Assembly (NCBI GenBank): GCA_002731015.1
Contig: PBZM01000044.1
Span: 1-36,689, forward strand
Reading direction: 5' to 3'
Source: Gammaproteobacteria bacterium
GTDB taxonomy: Bacteria > Pseudomonadota > Gammaproteobacteria > Pseudomonadales > Litorivicinaceae
Length of the DNA stretch: 36,689 nt
A program made the translations under genes and the position numbers. Of this stretch, positions 1 to 8,435 are shown in pieces. How positions within the stretch are numbered: position 1 is the first letter of the stretch; each line of letters opens with the position of its first letter. Under the pieces are notes generated by a model. It worked only from the letters and a program-made list of their open reading frames with translations, made no database searches and had not been told where the DNA came from.

Positions 1-68
1 AACCGAACTTCAGGATCATGGTAATGCGCCTGAAGAGCGTCGAGAATCCTAACAGGTAAAGTTTTCAA
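1..68 (-). CDS. Start of a gene coupled to legB, possibly a LegC-type aminotransferase (partial)
   Basis: A reading frame begins at a TTG that overlaps the legB stop codon (TTGA) and stays open to the window edge. It reads MKTLPVRILDALQAHYHDPE and onward for about 22 residues. The overlap and shared strand suggest translational coupling with legB. In known clusters legB is often followed by the PLP-dependent aminotransferase legC, whose N-terminus has a similar I-L-x-A-[IL]-Q-x-x-Y pattern before the conserved core. That core lies outside the window, so the family call is an inference from context. No clear Shine-Dalgarno is seen, which fits coupling but does not prove it. Confidence 0.4.
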   Translation of the reverse strand, partial: MKTLPVRILDALQAHYHDPEVR

Positions 69-1072
69 ACCGTGTAACTACTGACTTTCTGGCTGTTCTG
101 ATTACCTTTATCTACGAACCACTCAATGGTGTTCCGCAAACCCCGTTCCAAACCCGCCATTCCTGAAAACTCAGGCCTCCAAGACAGCACATCGGCGGCC
201 TTAGCATTGTCCGCCAAGAGTCGGATGACTTCGCTGTTTTCAGGGCGCAATCTCCTAGCGTCCTCAGATACAGAGACTTCAGCACCCATTAAATCTGCAA
301 TTTTTTTAACCGTGTCGCCTATAGAAATCTCGAAGCCACTACCAATATTAATAACCTGCCCGTCGGCGTTCTCACTCTCGAGCGCACACAAGAACCCACG
401 AACAGTATCTTGAATGTAATTAAAGTCGCGAGTTGGCGACGTTGCCCCTAACTTCAGCTCACTAAAACCAGCATTAATCTGACTAATTATCGTTGGAATT
501 ACAGCTCTGAGTGACTGTCGAGGCCCGTATGTATTAAAGGGTCGAAGAACAGTAACAGGCATTTCAAAGGATGCGTTGAAGGAAAGAGCTAACTGATCGG
601 CCCCTATCTTGGTTGCCGCGTATGGCGACTGCCCCACTAACGGATGATTTTCGGAAATTGGCACAGTCTGCGCAGACCCATAAACTTCACTGGTTGAAGT
701 ATGGATCAACTTACAATGCCCAGAATCGCGAATCGCCTCGCAAATATTTAATGTTCCTTTTACATTGGTATCGACATAAGAGGCAGGAGCGTGATATGAA
801 AATGGGATTGCGATAAGTGCAGCAAGGTGCATAACTGCATCGCAATTTTTTACAGCCGCTTTAATACTAGAGTGGTCCCTTATATCGCCCGCTATAACTT
901 CCATATCTTTTAAGATGTTTGGATCAGCCGAGTCCAACCACCCCCACGAATTCATAGAGTTGTACATTACATAAGCGCGCACGTTATAGCCGTGCCTCAC
1001 CAATGCCTCTGCGAGGTGCGAACCGATGAAACCATCGGCGCCAGTCACAAGCACCTTTTCATTATGTCGCAT
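65..1072 (-). CDS. legB: LegB, NAD-dependent UDP-sugar 4,6-dehydratase
   Basis: This is an extended short-chain dehydrogenase of 335 residues, a normal length for the family. LegB-type enzymes convert a nucleotide-activated GlcNAc to its 4-keto-6-deoxy form, the first step towards legionaminic acid or bacillosamine-type sugars in the cytoplasm. Seen in the protein: the NAD-binding GADGFIG at 11-17, the LegB-like NSWGWLD block at 41-47, STSEVYG near 126-132, and the catalytic Tyr151 and Lys155 in YAATK. The strings HLAALIAIPFSYH and RPFNTYGPRQS are also typical of LegB rather than of generic epimerases. It starts at ATG on the minus strand, and its stop overlaps the next gene. The 304 bases upstream contain an ABC-transporter fragment. 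Specificity for UDP- versus GDP- or CDP-linked substrate cannot be read from the sequence. Confidence 0.85.
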   Translation of the reverse strand: MRHNEKVLVTGADGFIGSHLAEALVRHGYNVRAYVMYNSMNSWGWLDSADPNILKDMEVIAGDIRDHSSIKAAVKNCDAVMHLAALIAIPFSYHAPASYVDTNVKGTLNICEAIRDSGHCKLIHTSTSEVYGSAQTVPISENHPLVGQSPYAATKIGADQLALSFNASFEMPVTVLRPFNTYGPRQSLRAVIPTIISQINAGFSELKLGATSPTRDFNYIQDTVRGFLCALESENADGQVINIGSGFEISIGDTVKKIADLMGAEVSVSEDARRLRPENSEVIRLLADNAKAADVLSWRPEFSGMAGLERGLRNTIEWFVDKGNQNSQKVSSYTV

Positions 1073-1138
1073 CAGGAGATATCATCCTTTGTGTGCAGGT
1101 TAAGCTTCTCTATCCTCACGATATTCTCACACAGCATT

Positions 1139-1249
1139 CTACCTTCTCCCATTCATCACAATGACTTGATCAAAATTGGCTAGTGTTTGCATTCTATGCG
1201 AAACAAACAACACGATCTTACTCGGCATTTTAATTATCAGACATCGCGA
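1139..1249 (-). pseudogene. Remnant of an ABC transporter ATPase (H-loop region)
   Basis: On the minus strand, between tviB and legB, a short open stretch encodes KIVLFVSHRMQTL followed by DQVIVMNGRR and a stop. This matches the switch (H-loop) region of exporter-type ABC ATPases, where T-V-L-x-x-[ST]-H-R-L-x-T is followed a few residues later by D-x-I-x-V-L-x-x-G. The Walker A, signature and Walker B regions are absent; an in-frame TGA lies just upstream. A type I ABC exporter (flippase/MsbA-like) gene was therefore probably once present in this polysaccharide locus and has been deleted. The rest of the 1073-1376 gap holds no other convincing gene. Right after the tviB stop the same frame stays open for about 22 codons, of unknown meaning. 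Confidence 0.6.
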
Positions 1250-1376
1250 TCATAAGGTAAGACCAGAGCCGGATTGCAGACATCAGAGGCCGATGTTGAC
1301 TTCACAACACCTTTAGATTTGAGTAGGCCAAACCTTCGTCTTTCAATTGAGAAAAGTAGTGCCCTTGAAAACAAAG

Positions 1377-2756
1377 TCACAACCTGAAATCTGTTTCGTT
1401 CGCCGGGAATGCCGATTTTATGTCGAAGATTTTAGCATATGGTTTACCAAATCTTTTTATTCTCTGAATTCCTAAATCAACAAATTCAAGATGTGCGACC
1501 GCAATTACCACCGCGTCATAATGAGATTCTTTTGGAACGTTGATAAATGAATATTTATCGTTATCCCCGATAAAAGTCTCAGGTTTTACGTAAGGATCAT
1601 AAATTTCTATGCTTATTCCCTTACTTTTGAGGTCATCCACCAGTTTAAATACCTTACTGTTTCTAGTATCCGGGCAGTTCTCTTTAAACGTAGCCCCCAT
1701 CACCAAAACTTTCGACTCAGCTATCACAATGGAGCCACATTCCATAATCGAAATTATTTTCGATGCTAGGTAATCAGACATTCGATCATTCAAAGCTCGC
1801 CCAGCCAACAGAACCTGAGGACTGTATCCCAACTCCTCTGCTTTAAAGGTCAAGTAATACGGATCAACTCCAATGCAATGACCACCGACGAGACCGGGAA
1901 CATATTTTGTAAAATTCCATTTCGTAGCGGCTGCGTTTAGCACTGAATGTGTATCTATTCCTAACTTATCGCAGATGATGGCAATTTCGTTCGTCAACGC
2001 GATATTCAAATCGCGTTGTGAGTTTTCTATGACCTTTGCAGCTTCGGCAATTTTAATGGATTGAGCTTTGTGGGTACCCGCGGTGACTATTTGTTTGTAA
2101 AGACGATCAATCACTTCGCTAATGAAGACTGTAGAACCGGAGGTGACTTTGACTACGTCAGCCAGCCTATGTGTCTTATCACCCGGATTAATTCTTTCGG
2201 GACTGTAGCCGCAGAAAAACCTACCGCCCTTTTCTTTCAAATTTTTATCAGCCGGCAAATCATCAGATTCGTAACGCAGGCCAGACAAACGATTCAGAAT
2301 TGGCGCACATACTTCGTCCGTTACACCGGGATAGACCGTTGATTCGTAAATAACGATATCGCCATCATTCAAAAAAGTGCCAATCAGCTCAGTAGCCTTG
2401 ACCAAAGGATCTAAGTCCGGCTTCTTATGCTCAGTTATTGGAGTGGGTACCGCAACGATGTAACAGTTACGGTCAGCCAAAAAAGAAGAATCGTTGGTGA
2501 ATGTGGCGTGGACACAACCACGCAAATCATGTCCGCTAACTTCGCCCGTCGAATCGAAGCCACCTTGCAACTCATCAATACGTATCGAGTCCAAATCAAA
2601 ACCGATCACATCACGATGACATCCAAAGGCTACAGTTAGCGGCAGACCAACATAACCCAATCCAATAACAGCCACCCTTAATTCAGCGAAGACGCTATCA
2701 ATGTATTCATTGTCATAAATCGCAGCCTTCGAGGAATCGCGTACACCCATATTCAC
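1377..2756 (-). CDS. tviB: UDP-N-acetylglucosamine 6-dehydrogenase, TviB/VipA/WbpO family
   Basis: This UDP-glucose/GDP-mannose dehydrogenase superfamily enzyme has 459 residues. TviB-type members oxidise UDP-GlcNAc (or GalNAc) at C6 to the uronic acid, using two NAD+, to supply polysaccharide synthesis. Seen: the Rossmann motif GLGYVG at 32-37, YESTVYPGVT near 137-146, GYSPERINPGDK near 183-194, AGTHKAQSIKIAEAAKVIEN with the conserved Lys241, and the nucleophile Cys294 in GGHCIGVDPYYLT. TKWNF and GYSPERINPGDK favour TviB over UDP-glucose dehydrogenase. The longest frame starts at GTG 2756, one base after the upstream ligase stop (tight linkage); an ATG two codons later is an alternative start. 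Its product could feed the neighbouring decarboxylase homologue. Confidence 0.85.
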   Translation of the reverse strand: MNMGVRDSSKAAIYDNEYIDSVFAELRVAVIGLGYVGLPLTVAFGCHRDVIGFDLDSIRIDELQGGFDSTGEVSGHDLRGCVHATFTNDSSFLADRNCYIVAVPTPITEHKKPDLDPLVKATELIGTFLNDGDIVIYESTVYPGVTDEVCAPILNRLSGLRYESDDLPADKNLKEKGGRFFCGYSPERINPGDKTHRLADVVKVTSGSTVFISEVIDRLYKQIVTAGTHKAQSIKIAEAAKVIENSQRDLNIALTNEIAIICDKLGIDTHSVLNAAATKWNFTKYVPGLVGGHCIGVDPYYLTFKAEELGYSPQVLLAGRALNDRMSDYLASKIISIMECGSIVIAESKVLVMGATFKENCPDTRNSKVFKLVDDLKSKGISIEIYDPYVKPETFIGDNDKYSFINVPKESHYDAVVIAVAHLEFVDLGIQRIKRFGKPYAKIFDIKSAFPANETDFRL

Positions 2757-2757
2757 A

Positions 2758-4050
2758 CTACTTTTGGGACTTGTCGTAAATTTTTAGAGAAGGGAAATAG
2801 CTCTGAGTTCCAGCTAAAAACGCAGCAACTGAAATCCAGAAAAAGCGACCCTCCACGAAGGCTGAGAAATGTCCGTTAGCAAATCCATTCGCCGCTGTTC
2901 CAAGTAAAACTGAGATCCCTGCCACATAAAAAATTTGCGTTCTTGGAACTTTAGAGAATAACCACCCGCCAAAGGCTAAAATAAAAAAGAAAAGTCCCAA
3001 CAAGCCGTGCTCTGCGGCTATATGTAAATATTGTTGATGAGGATCATCTATCACCTTGCTACGCCAGCCATCTTGACCTGCTACTAATGCGCCATAGTCA
3101 TATTTGTAACCTCCAGCTCCGGATCCTAACAAAGGTTTATTTTCAATTAACGCCAAAGAATTAGTCCACATGACAATCCTTATACCTAAGGAGGTAAGCT
3201 GCTCTGACGTGTATGCGGTCTCAATGTCAGTGAATGCTTTATTTATTTCCCGATTGGTGGTCTCGTTTATAAAAAGCGTTGCGAGAATAATACATACAGC
3301 ACCAAGACCTGCCAGCAGGGGAAGAACTGTTGCCTTGAACTGGCATTTCGCCCAAAAAAAAGCACTATACCCCGAGATTACTACCAGAAATAAGTAGCCA
3401 GACCTTCCAGTTGAAATTAATAAAATATTTGCTACGAATCCTGCTACTAGCAAGAAAAATAAACACCTGCTCATCCAATTAGAATTTTGTAACGCTAACA
3501 ATATGCAGAAAAGTGAACATGCTCCGAACAGCACACCCTGCGTTGCATGATTTTCAAGATAATGCTTAGGGACCCTATCGAGTTCGACAAGATTGAAATA
3601 TCCCAACCAAGTTGCAACCATATATACCGAGCATATTGCCACAACAGTGACCATCAATAGGCGCTTATCAGCATCACGTTCGAACAAGGCGAAGCAAATA
3701 GGTACCAGAATCAGTTTGCGCCAACTCCAAAATTCACCCAGTCTCTCTGCAATTGGGGCTTCACTCCAACTCATTGAAAACGCAACCCAAAACCAAAATA
3801 AAAATACAGCGGATACTCTGACGTCGTTGAATGAAGACAGTACCTTTTTTCGCAATGAAGCATCGTAAAACGTGATGCAGACCAGTAAAACTTCAAAAAG
3901 ATTGGTTAAGGCCCAAGCACGCGTCATTGTGACTACAATTCCAAGTACTAAAAGTCGAGCCCAAAATTCTGATTTAAGCCCATGGCGAGCATTAAATGCA
4001 CTTAAAAGATTCATAGAAATATTAGTACCCAAAAAACAACAGCGTTGCAT
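2758..4050 (-). CDS. O-antigen ligase/polymerase-like membrane protein (Wzy_C domain)
   Basis: This is a 430-residue polytopic membrane protein with about ten to twelve hydrophobic segments and a long periplasmic loop in the second half. The loop ends in DDPHQQYLHIAAEHGLLG (His338), and TGRSGY lies at 214-219. The pattern of an Arg after a central membrane span plus a periplasmic His in H-x-x-[YF]-L is that of the WaaL ligase and the related Wzy/PglL families. Such proteins join an undecaprenol-linked glycan to lipid A-core, or polymerise it, at the periplasmic face of the inner membrane. Ligase and polymerase cannot be separated by sequence alone; the position inside an LPS gene cluster fits either. 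The start at 4050 has no clear ribosome site; Met13 is an alternative. It is closely followed by tviB. Confidence 0.75.
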   Translation of the reverse strand: MQRCCFLGTNISMNLLSAFNARHGLKSEFWARLLVLGIVVTMTRAWALTNLFEVLLVCITFYDASLRKKVLSSFNDVRVSAVFLFWFWVAFSMSWSEAPIAERLGEFWSWRKLILVPICFALFERDADKRLLMVTVVAICSVYMVATWLGYFNLVELDRVPKHYLENHATQGVLFGACSLFCILLALQNSNWMSRCLFFLLVAGFVANILLISTGRSGYLFLVVISGYSAFFWAKCQFKATVLPLLAGLGAVCIILATLFINETTNREINKAFTDIETAYTSEQLTSLGIRIVMWTNSLALIENKPLLGSGAGGYKYDYGALVAGQDGWRSKVIDDPHQQYLHIAAEHGLLGLFFFILAFGGWLFSKVPRTQIFYVAGISVLLGTAANGFANGHFSAFVEGRFFWISVAAFLAGTQSYFPSLKIYDKSQK

Positions 4051-4097
4051 CTAAAGCGCCGCATAACATCAAATTACTAACGTTTACCTAATCAATT

Positions 4098-5096
4098 TCA
4101 TCGATCAGTCAAATCCATAGCTTCGGCAGATAAGATGTCCTCGAAGTATTGAATGGTGAGTAATAAACCTTCTTCAATTTCAACTCGTGGTTTCCAGTCC
4201 AAAAACTTTTTAGCTTTTGTGATGTCAGGCCTTCGTTGCTTTGGATCATCTTGTGGAAGTGCCGCCTTTTTGATTACGGATGAACTCCCGGTCAAATCAA
4301 TTACCAACTCGGCAAGATCAATCATTGCAAGTTCTCTAGGATTCCCGAGATTGATAGGACCAGTCACTTCCTTATCCGTTTTCATGAAGCTCACAAAACT
4401 TTCTATGAGGTCTGTCACGTAACAAAATGAGCGTGTTTGGAGTCCAGAACCATACACTGTTATAGGGTCATTGCTCAGAGCCTGAACAATGAAGTTGCTG
4501 ACGACTCGGCCGTCATTTGGATGCATATTCGGTCCGTAGGTGTTGAAAATGCGGGCTACCTTTATCTCAAGTGAATGCTGACGATTGTAGTCAAAAAATA
4601 AAGTTTCAGCGCACCTTTTGCCTTCATCATAACAAGACCGTCGTCCAATTGGATTGACGGATCCTCTGTATTCCTCGGTCTGAGGATTTTCCTCCGGATC
4701 ACCATAAACCTCAGACGTAGATGCTTGAAAAATTTTCGCACCAGTTCTCTTAGCAAGACCCAGCATGTTGATTGCACCATGAACACTGGTCTTAGTAGTT
4801 TGCACTGGGTCACTTTGATAGTGAATCGGACTCGCCGGACATGCGAGGTTATAGATTTGATCTACCTCGAGATATATTGGGAACGTAACGTCATGACGAA
4901 TGAATTCGAAATTGGGTCGATCCAAGAGACCGGTGATATTTCGTTTGGAGCCTGTATATAGATTATCCAAACAAATTACGTCGTGGCCTTGATCGACCAG
5001 TCGACCACAAAGATGAGAGCCTAAAAAACCTGCACCACCGGTCACCAAAACCCTTTTTGATTCCATATTCAATACTCGATCCATCACCTTCACCAT
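4098..5096 (-). CDS. UDP-glucuronate decarboxylase family (UDP-xylose synthase-like)
   Basis: This is a 332-residue extended SDR. Seen: the NAD site GGAGFLG at 20-26, the UXS signature [14 protein letters not shown] near 84-97, [15 protein letters not shown] near 125-139, catalytic Tyr156 and Lys160 in [29 protein letters not shown] near 183-203, and [13 protein letters not shown]. Family members oxidise UDP-glucuronate to a 4-keto intermediate, decarboxylate it and reduce it to UDP-xylose. No UDP-glucose dehydrogenase is seen in the window, but tviB makes a UDP-GlcNAc uronate nearby, so a UDP-GlcNAcA decarboxylase activity is possible (inference). The longest start overlaps the upstream GT25 stop by 7 bases. 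ATG 5066 ([10 protein letters not shown]) agrees better with the usual family N-terminus. Confidence 0.85.
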   Translation of the reverse strand: MVKVMDRVLNMESKRVLVTGGAGFLGSHLCGRLVDQGHDVICLDNLYTGSKRNITGLLDRPNFEFIRHDVTFPIYLEVDQIYNLACPASPIHYQSDPVQTTKTSVHGAINMLGLAKRTGAKIFQASTSEVYGDPEENPQTEEYRGSVNPIGRRSCYDEGKRCAETLFFDYNRQHSLEIKVARIFNTYGPNMHPNDGRVVSNFIVQALSNDPITVYGSGLQTRSFCYVTDLIESFVSFMKTDKEVTGPINLGNPRELAMIDLAELVIDLTGSSSVIKKAALPQDDPKQRRPDITKAKKFLDWKPRVEIEEGLLLTIQYFEDILSAEAMDLTDR

Positions 5097-5809
5097 TTCA
5101 AGAGTCGGGAAAAAAACCGGGGAATTACTTGGCGCCTTAGGCGGTTGTATCGATATTTAGCTTGTAAAAAAAACGGACTGTGCTTCGCACGACTCGAATC
5201 AAGAGACGTACCAAACAAGCCCGTTATTGATCCTTGGGTAGCTAAAGGCTTCGATACGCAATAATGTTTTAGCCCCAAATCTTGATCCATTAATTTTAAC
5301 TGGTGATCTGCTTGTCGATCCACGCTGTTTATATCTAACCATCGGGTCCTTAGTTCACATCCATGCTTATCCACTAAATATGCTTCAGCGGTCGTGAGCG
5401 GCTTCTCAACAAGATACTGTCCATCGGAATCGAAGAACCTAGAATCCAATTTATTATCGGCACCCCCAAGAAAAATTAACCACCCAGGCGGGAGACGTTT
5501 GGTCATATCCAAAATGTGGTTTAGTTCATCAAAAAATGATGCAAATAAAACCACATCATCTTCCAACACCAAAGCGATATCATTACTAGTCTTCAGAAAT
5601 AATTTTTGTGCGTGCAAATGCTTCAATACGTTGGATGCACTTTTTGGTGCGAGAGACCCTCCAACCCTACTCAGATCCGCTTCGTCTAGCTCGTCCGCAT
5701 CATACTGCCAGACATACTCAAACAAGAAACCGAATCGTTCAGCCATTTGTTCGATGTGCTTGTGTCGTTCCGTAAATGACTTTACAGAAATAACGTAGAT
5801 TGGGATCAT
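5090..5809 (-). CDS. Glycosyltransferase family 25 (LPS glycosyltransferase)
   Basis: This is a 239-residue cytoplasmic protein. It begins [19 protein letters not shown], the typical opening of GT25 enzymes (I-x-V-I-x-L-x-x-S-x-x-R). The acidic metal/nucleotide motif LEDD lies at 82-85 and [10 protein letters not shown] near 107-116; both are family hallmarks. GT25 members in Haemophilus, Neisseria and related bacteria add galactose or glucose to LPS core or O-chain. Donor and acceptor here are unknown. It is the first gene of the minus-strand run and diverges from the plus-strand glycosyltransferase run across 101 bases that should hold promoters in both directions; I see no convincing pair of -35/-10 boxes there. 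Its stop overlaps the decarboxylase start. Confidence 0.8.
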   Translation of the reverse strand: MIPIYVISVKSFTERHKHIEQMAERFGFLFEYVWQYDADELDEADLSRVGGSLAPKSASNVLKHLHAQKLFLKTSNDIALVLEDDVVLFASFFDELNHILDMTKRLPPGWLIFLGGADNKLDSRFFDSDGQYLVEKPLTTAEAYLVDKHGCELRTRWLDINSVDRQADHQLKLMDQDLGLKHYCVSKPLATQGSITGLFGTSLDSSRAKHSPFFLQAKYRYNRLRRQVIPRFFSRLLKW

Positions 5810-5910
5810 TCAACGAAGGGCCTAGTAAAGAATATCGTTTTAATCACTCGTAACTCGGCGCGGAAAACTAACGTTATGATACCCCAAAAGCGGTTCAGAA
5901 ACTAAATCTT

Positions 5911-6756
5911 ATGCAAAAGAGAGAGCACGTAATCGTAGCTTATGGGCAAGAGCTAGGGTATCAACACGGCGCAAAATTCCAAATTTTGTCAGCGTGGAAA
6001 AGATGGTATTCCCAGCCAGATGTAGGCGTTTGTGTGGTAACCGATAAGCCCGAGCTATTTGAAAAGTACCCTATCAGGACTATTCAGATAACAGAGCAAA
6101 ATGTGCGAGAGTGGAGCCTTAACGGATTACAACACTTCGGAATCAAGCTAAGGGCTTTCGAACACTCCATGCGGACCACAGAAGCGCAAGTCTCTGTGCT
6201 TCTTGATACTGATACCTATTGGATAAAGAATCCAGAGTCATTGGCCAGTGATATCTGCGATGGTCGCGCAATCATGTTTTGTGATGAGGGGACGATCAGT
6301 GGGACGCGGAATGCCAGTATAAATAGGTTCAACGAAGGACTAACAAATCAGTCAGTAGAATGGGGTGAATTAAATTACGAACTCTCCCCAAAATCCCGAA
6401 TGCTTAACTCTTCGATCGTTGGCTTGCATAAAAATAACATAGACATCCTCGTCCAAGCATTTCGTCTCTTTAGCCTACTGGAACCGCTTGTAAACGCCCA
6501 TACCGTTGAACAATTTGCGCTAGGTGAAACTCTTAGAGTTAACAAATTCGATGTAAAGTTTGGGTCAGCATATACCCGAGACTGGTCTAGTATTGGTAGA
6601 AAGAATTACGCCACACCGATTTTGAGGCAATTCTTCGAAAAACACGGCGAAATCGATTTCGAGAACCACCTGGCAAATTTAGACTCAATAGTCATCAGAA
6701 GGCCTCTAAAAACGTTACTTAAACAAAAACTAGCAAGATTTAGGGGCTTAAATTGA
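5911..6756 (+). CDS. Putative glycosyltransferase with a DxD motif, family not recognised
   Basis: This is a 281-residue soluble protein. The only clear motif is LLDTDTYW with Asp99-x-Asp101, preceded by a region predicted to alternate strands and helices (HVIVAYGQELGY, VCVVTDKPELF). That is the layout of a GT-A nucleotide-sugar transferase such as GT8-like enzymes: an N-terminal Rossmann-like half, then the metal-binding DxD. MLNSSIVGL and HTVEQFALGE in the second half resemble acceptor-side positions of that fold. It starts the plus-strand sugar-transfer run. No signal peptide or membrane span is seen, and there is no clear Shine-Dalgarno before the ATG. Function is inferred from the motif and context. 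Confidence 0.55.
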   Translation: MQKREHVIVAYGQELGYQHGAKFQILSAWKRWYSQPDVGVCVVTDKPELFEKYPIRTIQITEQNVREWSLNGLQHFGIKLRAFEHSMRTTEAQVSVLLDTDTYWIKNPESLASDICDGRAIMFCDEGTISGTRNASINRFNEGLTNQSVEWGELNYELSPKSRMLNSSIVGLHKNNIDILVQAFRLFSLLEPLVNAHTVEQFALGETLRVNKFDVKFGSAYTRDWSSIGRKNYATPILRQFFEKHGEIDFENHLANLDSIVIRRPLKTLLKQKLARFRGLN

Positions 6757-6798
6757 AGAAAATATGCAAGACCATGTGCGGACAATCACACCTTCCCG

Positions 6799-7578
6799 AT
6801 GAATCGTTCTAACATTTCTCTGCTAATCACAACGTTTAACTGGCCAGAAGCGTTGGATCTCGTGCTGCAATCTGTTATGCGGCAGACTTCTTCACCATCG
6901 CAGATCGTCATAGCGGATGATGGTTCTCAGACAGATACCGGGTCTATCGTTTCTCGATATAAAAAGCATCTACCCATAGAAATCACATGGCAACCTGATT
7001 GTGACTTTCGAGCAGCTAGAGCTAGAAATCTAGCCCTATTAAGAACGAAATATGATTACGTTATTTTCGTTGATGGCGACTGTCTATTGCCTCCAAACTT
7101 TGTCCGGAACCACCTAGCGTTAGCCAAACCTGGGAAATTAGTCTCCGGAAATCGATCTTTACTCAGCAGGCATGAAAGCAACCTACTACTTCGTCAAAAA
7201 AGTCAAATAGATACTAAACAGCTGTTTTCTAACTATAAATATAGAGCCATGCCGTTCGGGCCTCTTAGGGACATAGATCCATTTTCTTGGCAGTCGGTCC
7301 GTAGTTGTAACTTCGGCGCGCATACCACTGATATACTAAAAGTTGGTGGATTTGACGAGAGTTACATTGGTTGGGGTCGTGAAGATAGTGATTTTGTGGC
7401 GCGTATGTTGAAAGCCGGAATAACCGTTAGAAGTGGCAGGTTCGCAACATGTGTTGCACACCTCCACCATATGGAACGCCCGCGTGATCAATTTTCTGTA
7501 AATGATGACAGGTTCAAGCAAATGCTTCATGGCACCATGGGTTACCGACCAGCAAAAACTATGATCAAGGCAATATGA
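6799..7578 (+). CDS. Glycosyltransferase family 2 with a C-terminal GWGxED motif
   Basis: This 259-residue GT-A enzyme starts SLLITTFNWPEALDLVLQSV, with the nucleotide-binding ADDGS at 39-43 and the metal-binding DGD at 92-94. The C-terminal GWGREDSDF at 191-199 is the galactosyltransferase-like (Glyco_transf_7C) motif seen in chondroitin and LPS-type polymerising or core transferases. His-rich HLHHMERPRD follows. It acts in the cytoplasm or at the inner membrane on a lipid-linked or core acceptor that cannot be identified here. The last codons overlap the next gene by four bases (ATGA), indicating translational coupling. About 40 untranslated bases separate it from the upstream gene. Confidence 0.8.
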   Translation: MNRSNISLLITTFNWPEALDLVLQSVMRQTSSPSQIVIADDGSQTDTGSIVSRYKKHLPIEITWQPDCDFRAARARNLALLRTKYDYVIFVDGDCLLPPNFVRNHLALAKPGKLVSGNRSLLSRHESNLLLRQKSQIDTKQLFSNYKYRAMPFGPLRDIDPFSWQSVRSCNFGAHTTDILKVGGFDESYIGWGREDSDFVARMLKAGITVRSGRFATCVAHLHHMERPRDQFSVNDDRFKQMLHGTMGYRPAKTMIKAI

Positions 7579-8435
7579 AAATATCCGGTTTTACATTCCT
7601 TAGAAACGCAGACATTAACGGATACCCCTTTATTGAGAGTGTCCGGTCTGCCTTACCTCTTGTCGACGAATTTATCTGCGCCGTGGGGCCGAGTATTGAC
7701 GACACTCGAAAAAAAATCGAATCCATTGGTGACCCTAAAATTAGAATTGTTGACACCTATTGGAACGAGAACATGTGCGATAGAGGATTCGTATATGGTC
7801 AACAAAAAATGATCGGACAGTACCAGTGCCAAGGAGATTGGGCGTTTTATCTCGAAGGCGATGAGGTGTTACACGAGGCAGATTTAGAAAAGATTAAACT
7901 ATCACTGGAAACTTATCTCGACGATCATCGAGTAGAAGCTTTTTACTTCGATTTTCTTCATTTTTATGGCACACCGTATCAAACCGGCATTGCAGGATAT
8001 CGTCAGGCGCCCCGCATCATAAGGAATTCAATTAGAACTATTGCTCCTGATGGTTTGTTTTGGGTGGTACTAGACAAAAACAAAAAGGGCCGCTACCCAA
8101 GAGCTCGGCACTCCGGCGCCCATATCTATCACTATGGCCACTGCCGGAACACAAAAAAAATGAGAGAGAAGCTGCGTCAGGTAAGCAAATATTGGGGGGG
8201 GCAACCGCCAGAGTTCCATGGATACGGGAACATAGACATTGCCGAGCTTCGGGACTTTAAATTGCGACACCCAACGGTTATGGCCAAATGGCTCGCAGAA
8301 GAAGCTGAGCATACATTTACCCAAATAAAAAATTACAAACCTACCGTACGAGATAGACGAAACAGGCTGAGGTTCTGGCTCGAACAAAAGCTGGACGTTG
8401 AGATCAGTAAAAAACATTTCAGGGCATTGGATTGA
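7575..8435 (+). CDS. GT-A glycosyltransferase (family 2-like), LPS cluster
   Basis: This is a 286-residue protein with the N-terminus MKISGFTFLRNADINGYPF, found in a group of GT2-related LPS enzymes that lack the classic DxD. The equivalent motif here is YLEGDEVLHE (Glu94-Gly-Asp96-Glu97). PLVDEFICAVGPSIDDT resembles the first strand-helix pair that holds the nucleotide, and HSGAHIYHYGHCR near 178-190 may carry the third metal ligand as His. It is coupled at both ends: ATGA overlap upstream and TTGA overlap downstream. The linked sugar is unknown. Confidence 0.7.
   Translation: MKISGFTFLRNADINGYPFIESVRSALPLVDEFICAVGPSIDDTRKKIESIGDPKIRIVDTYWNENMCDRGFVYGQQKMIGQYQCQGDWAFYLEGDEVLHEADLEKIKLSLETYLDDHRVEAFYFDFLHFYGTPYQTGIAGYRQAPRIIRNSIRTIAPDGLFWVVLDKNKKGRYPRARHSGAHIYHYGHCRNTKKMREKLRQVSKYWGGQPPEFHGYGNIDIAELRDFKLRHPTVMAKWLAEEAEHTFTQIKNYKPTVRDRRNRLRFWLEQKLDVEISKKHFRALD

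Noticed and set aside
992-1183. Plus-strand frame across the legB start
   Set aside because: It is antisense to legB and to the ABC fragment, with no supporting motif.
5810-5910. Divergent promoter between GT25 and the DxD gene
   Set aside because: A TATGAT is present near 5874 on the plus strand but no acceptable -35 is found at 16-18 bases, so no promoter is claimed.
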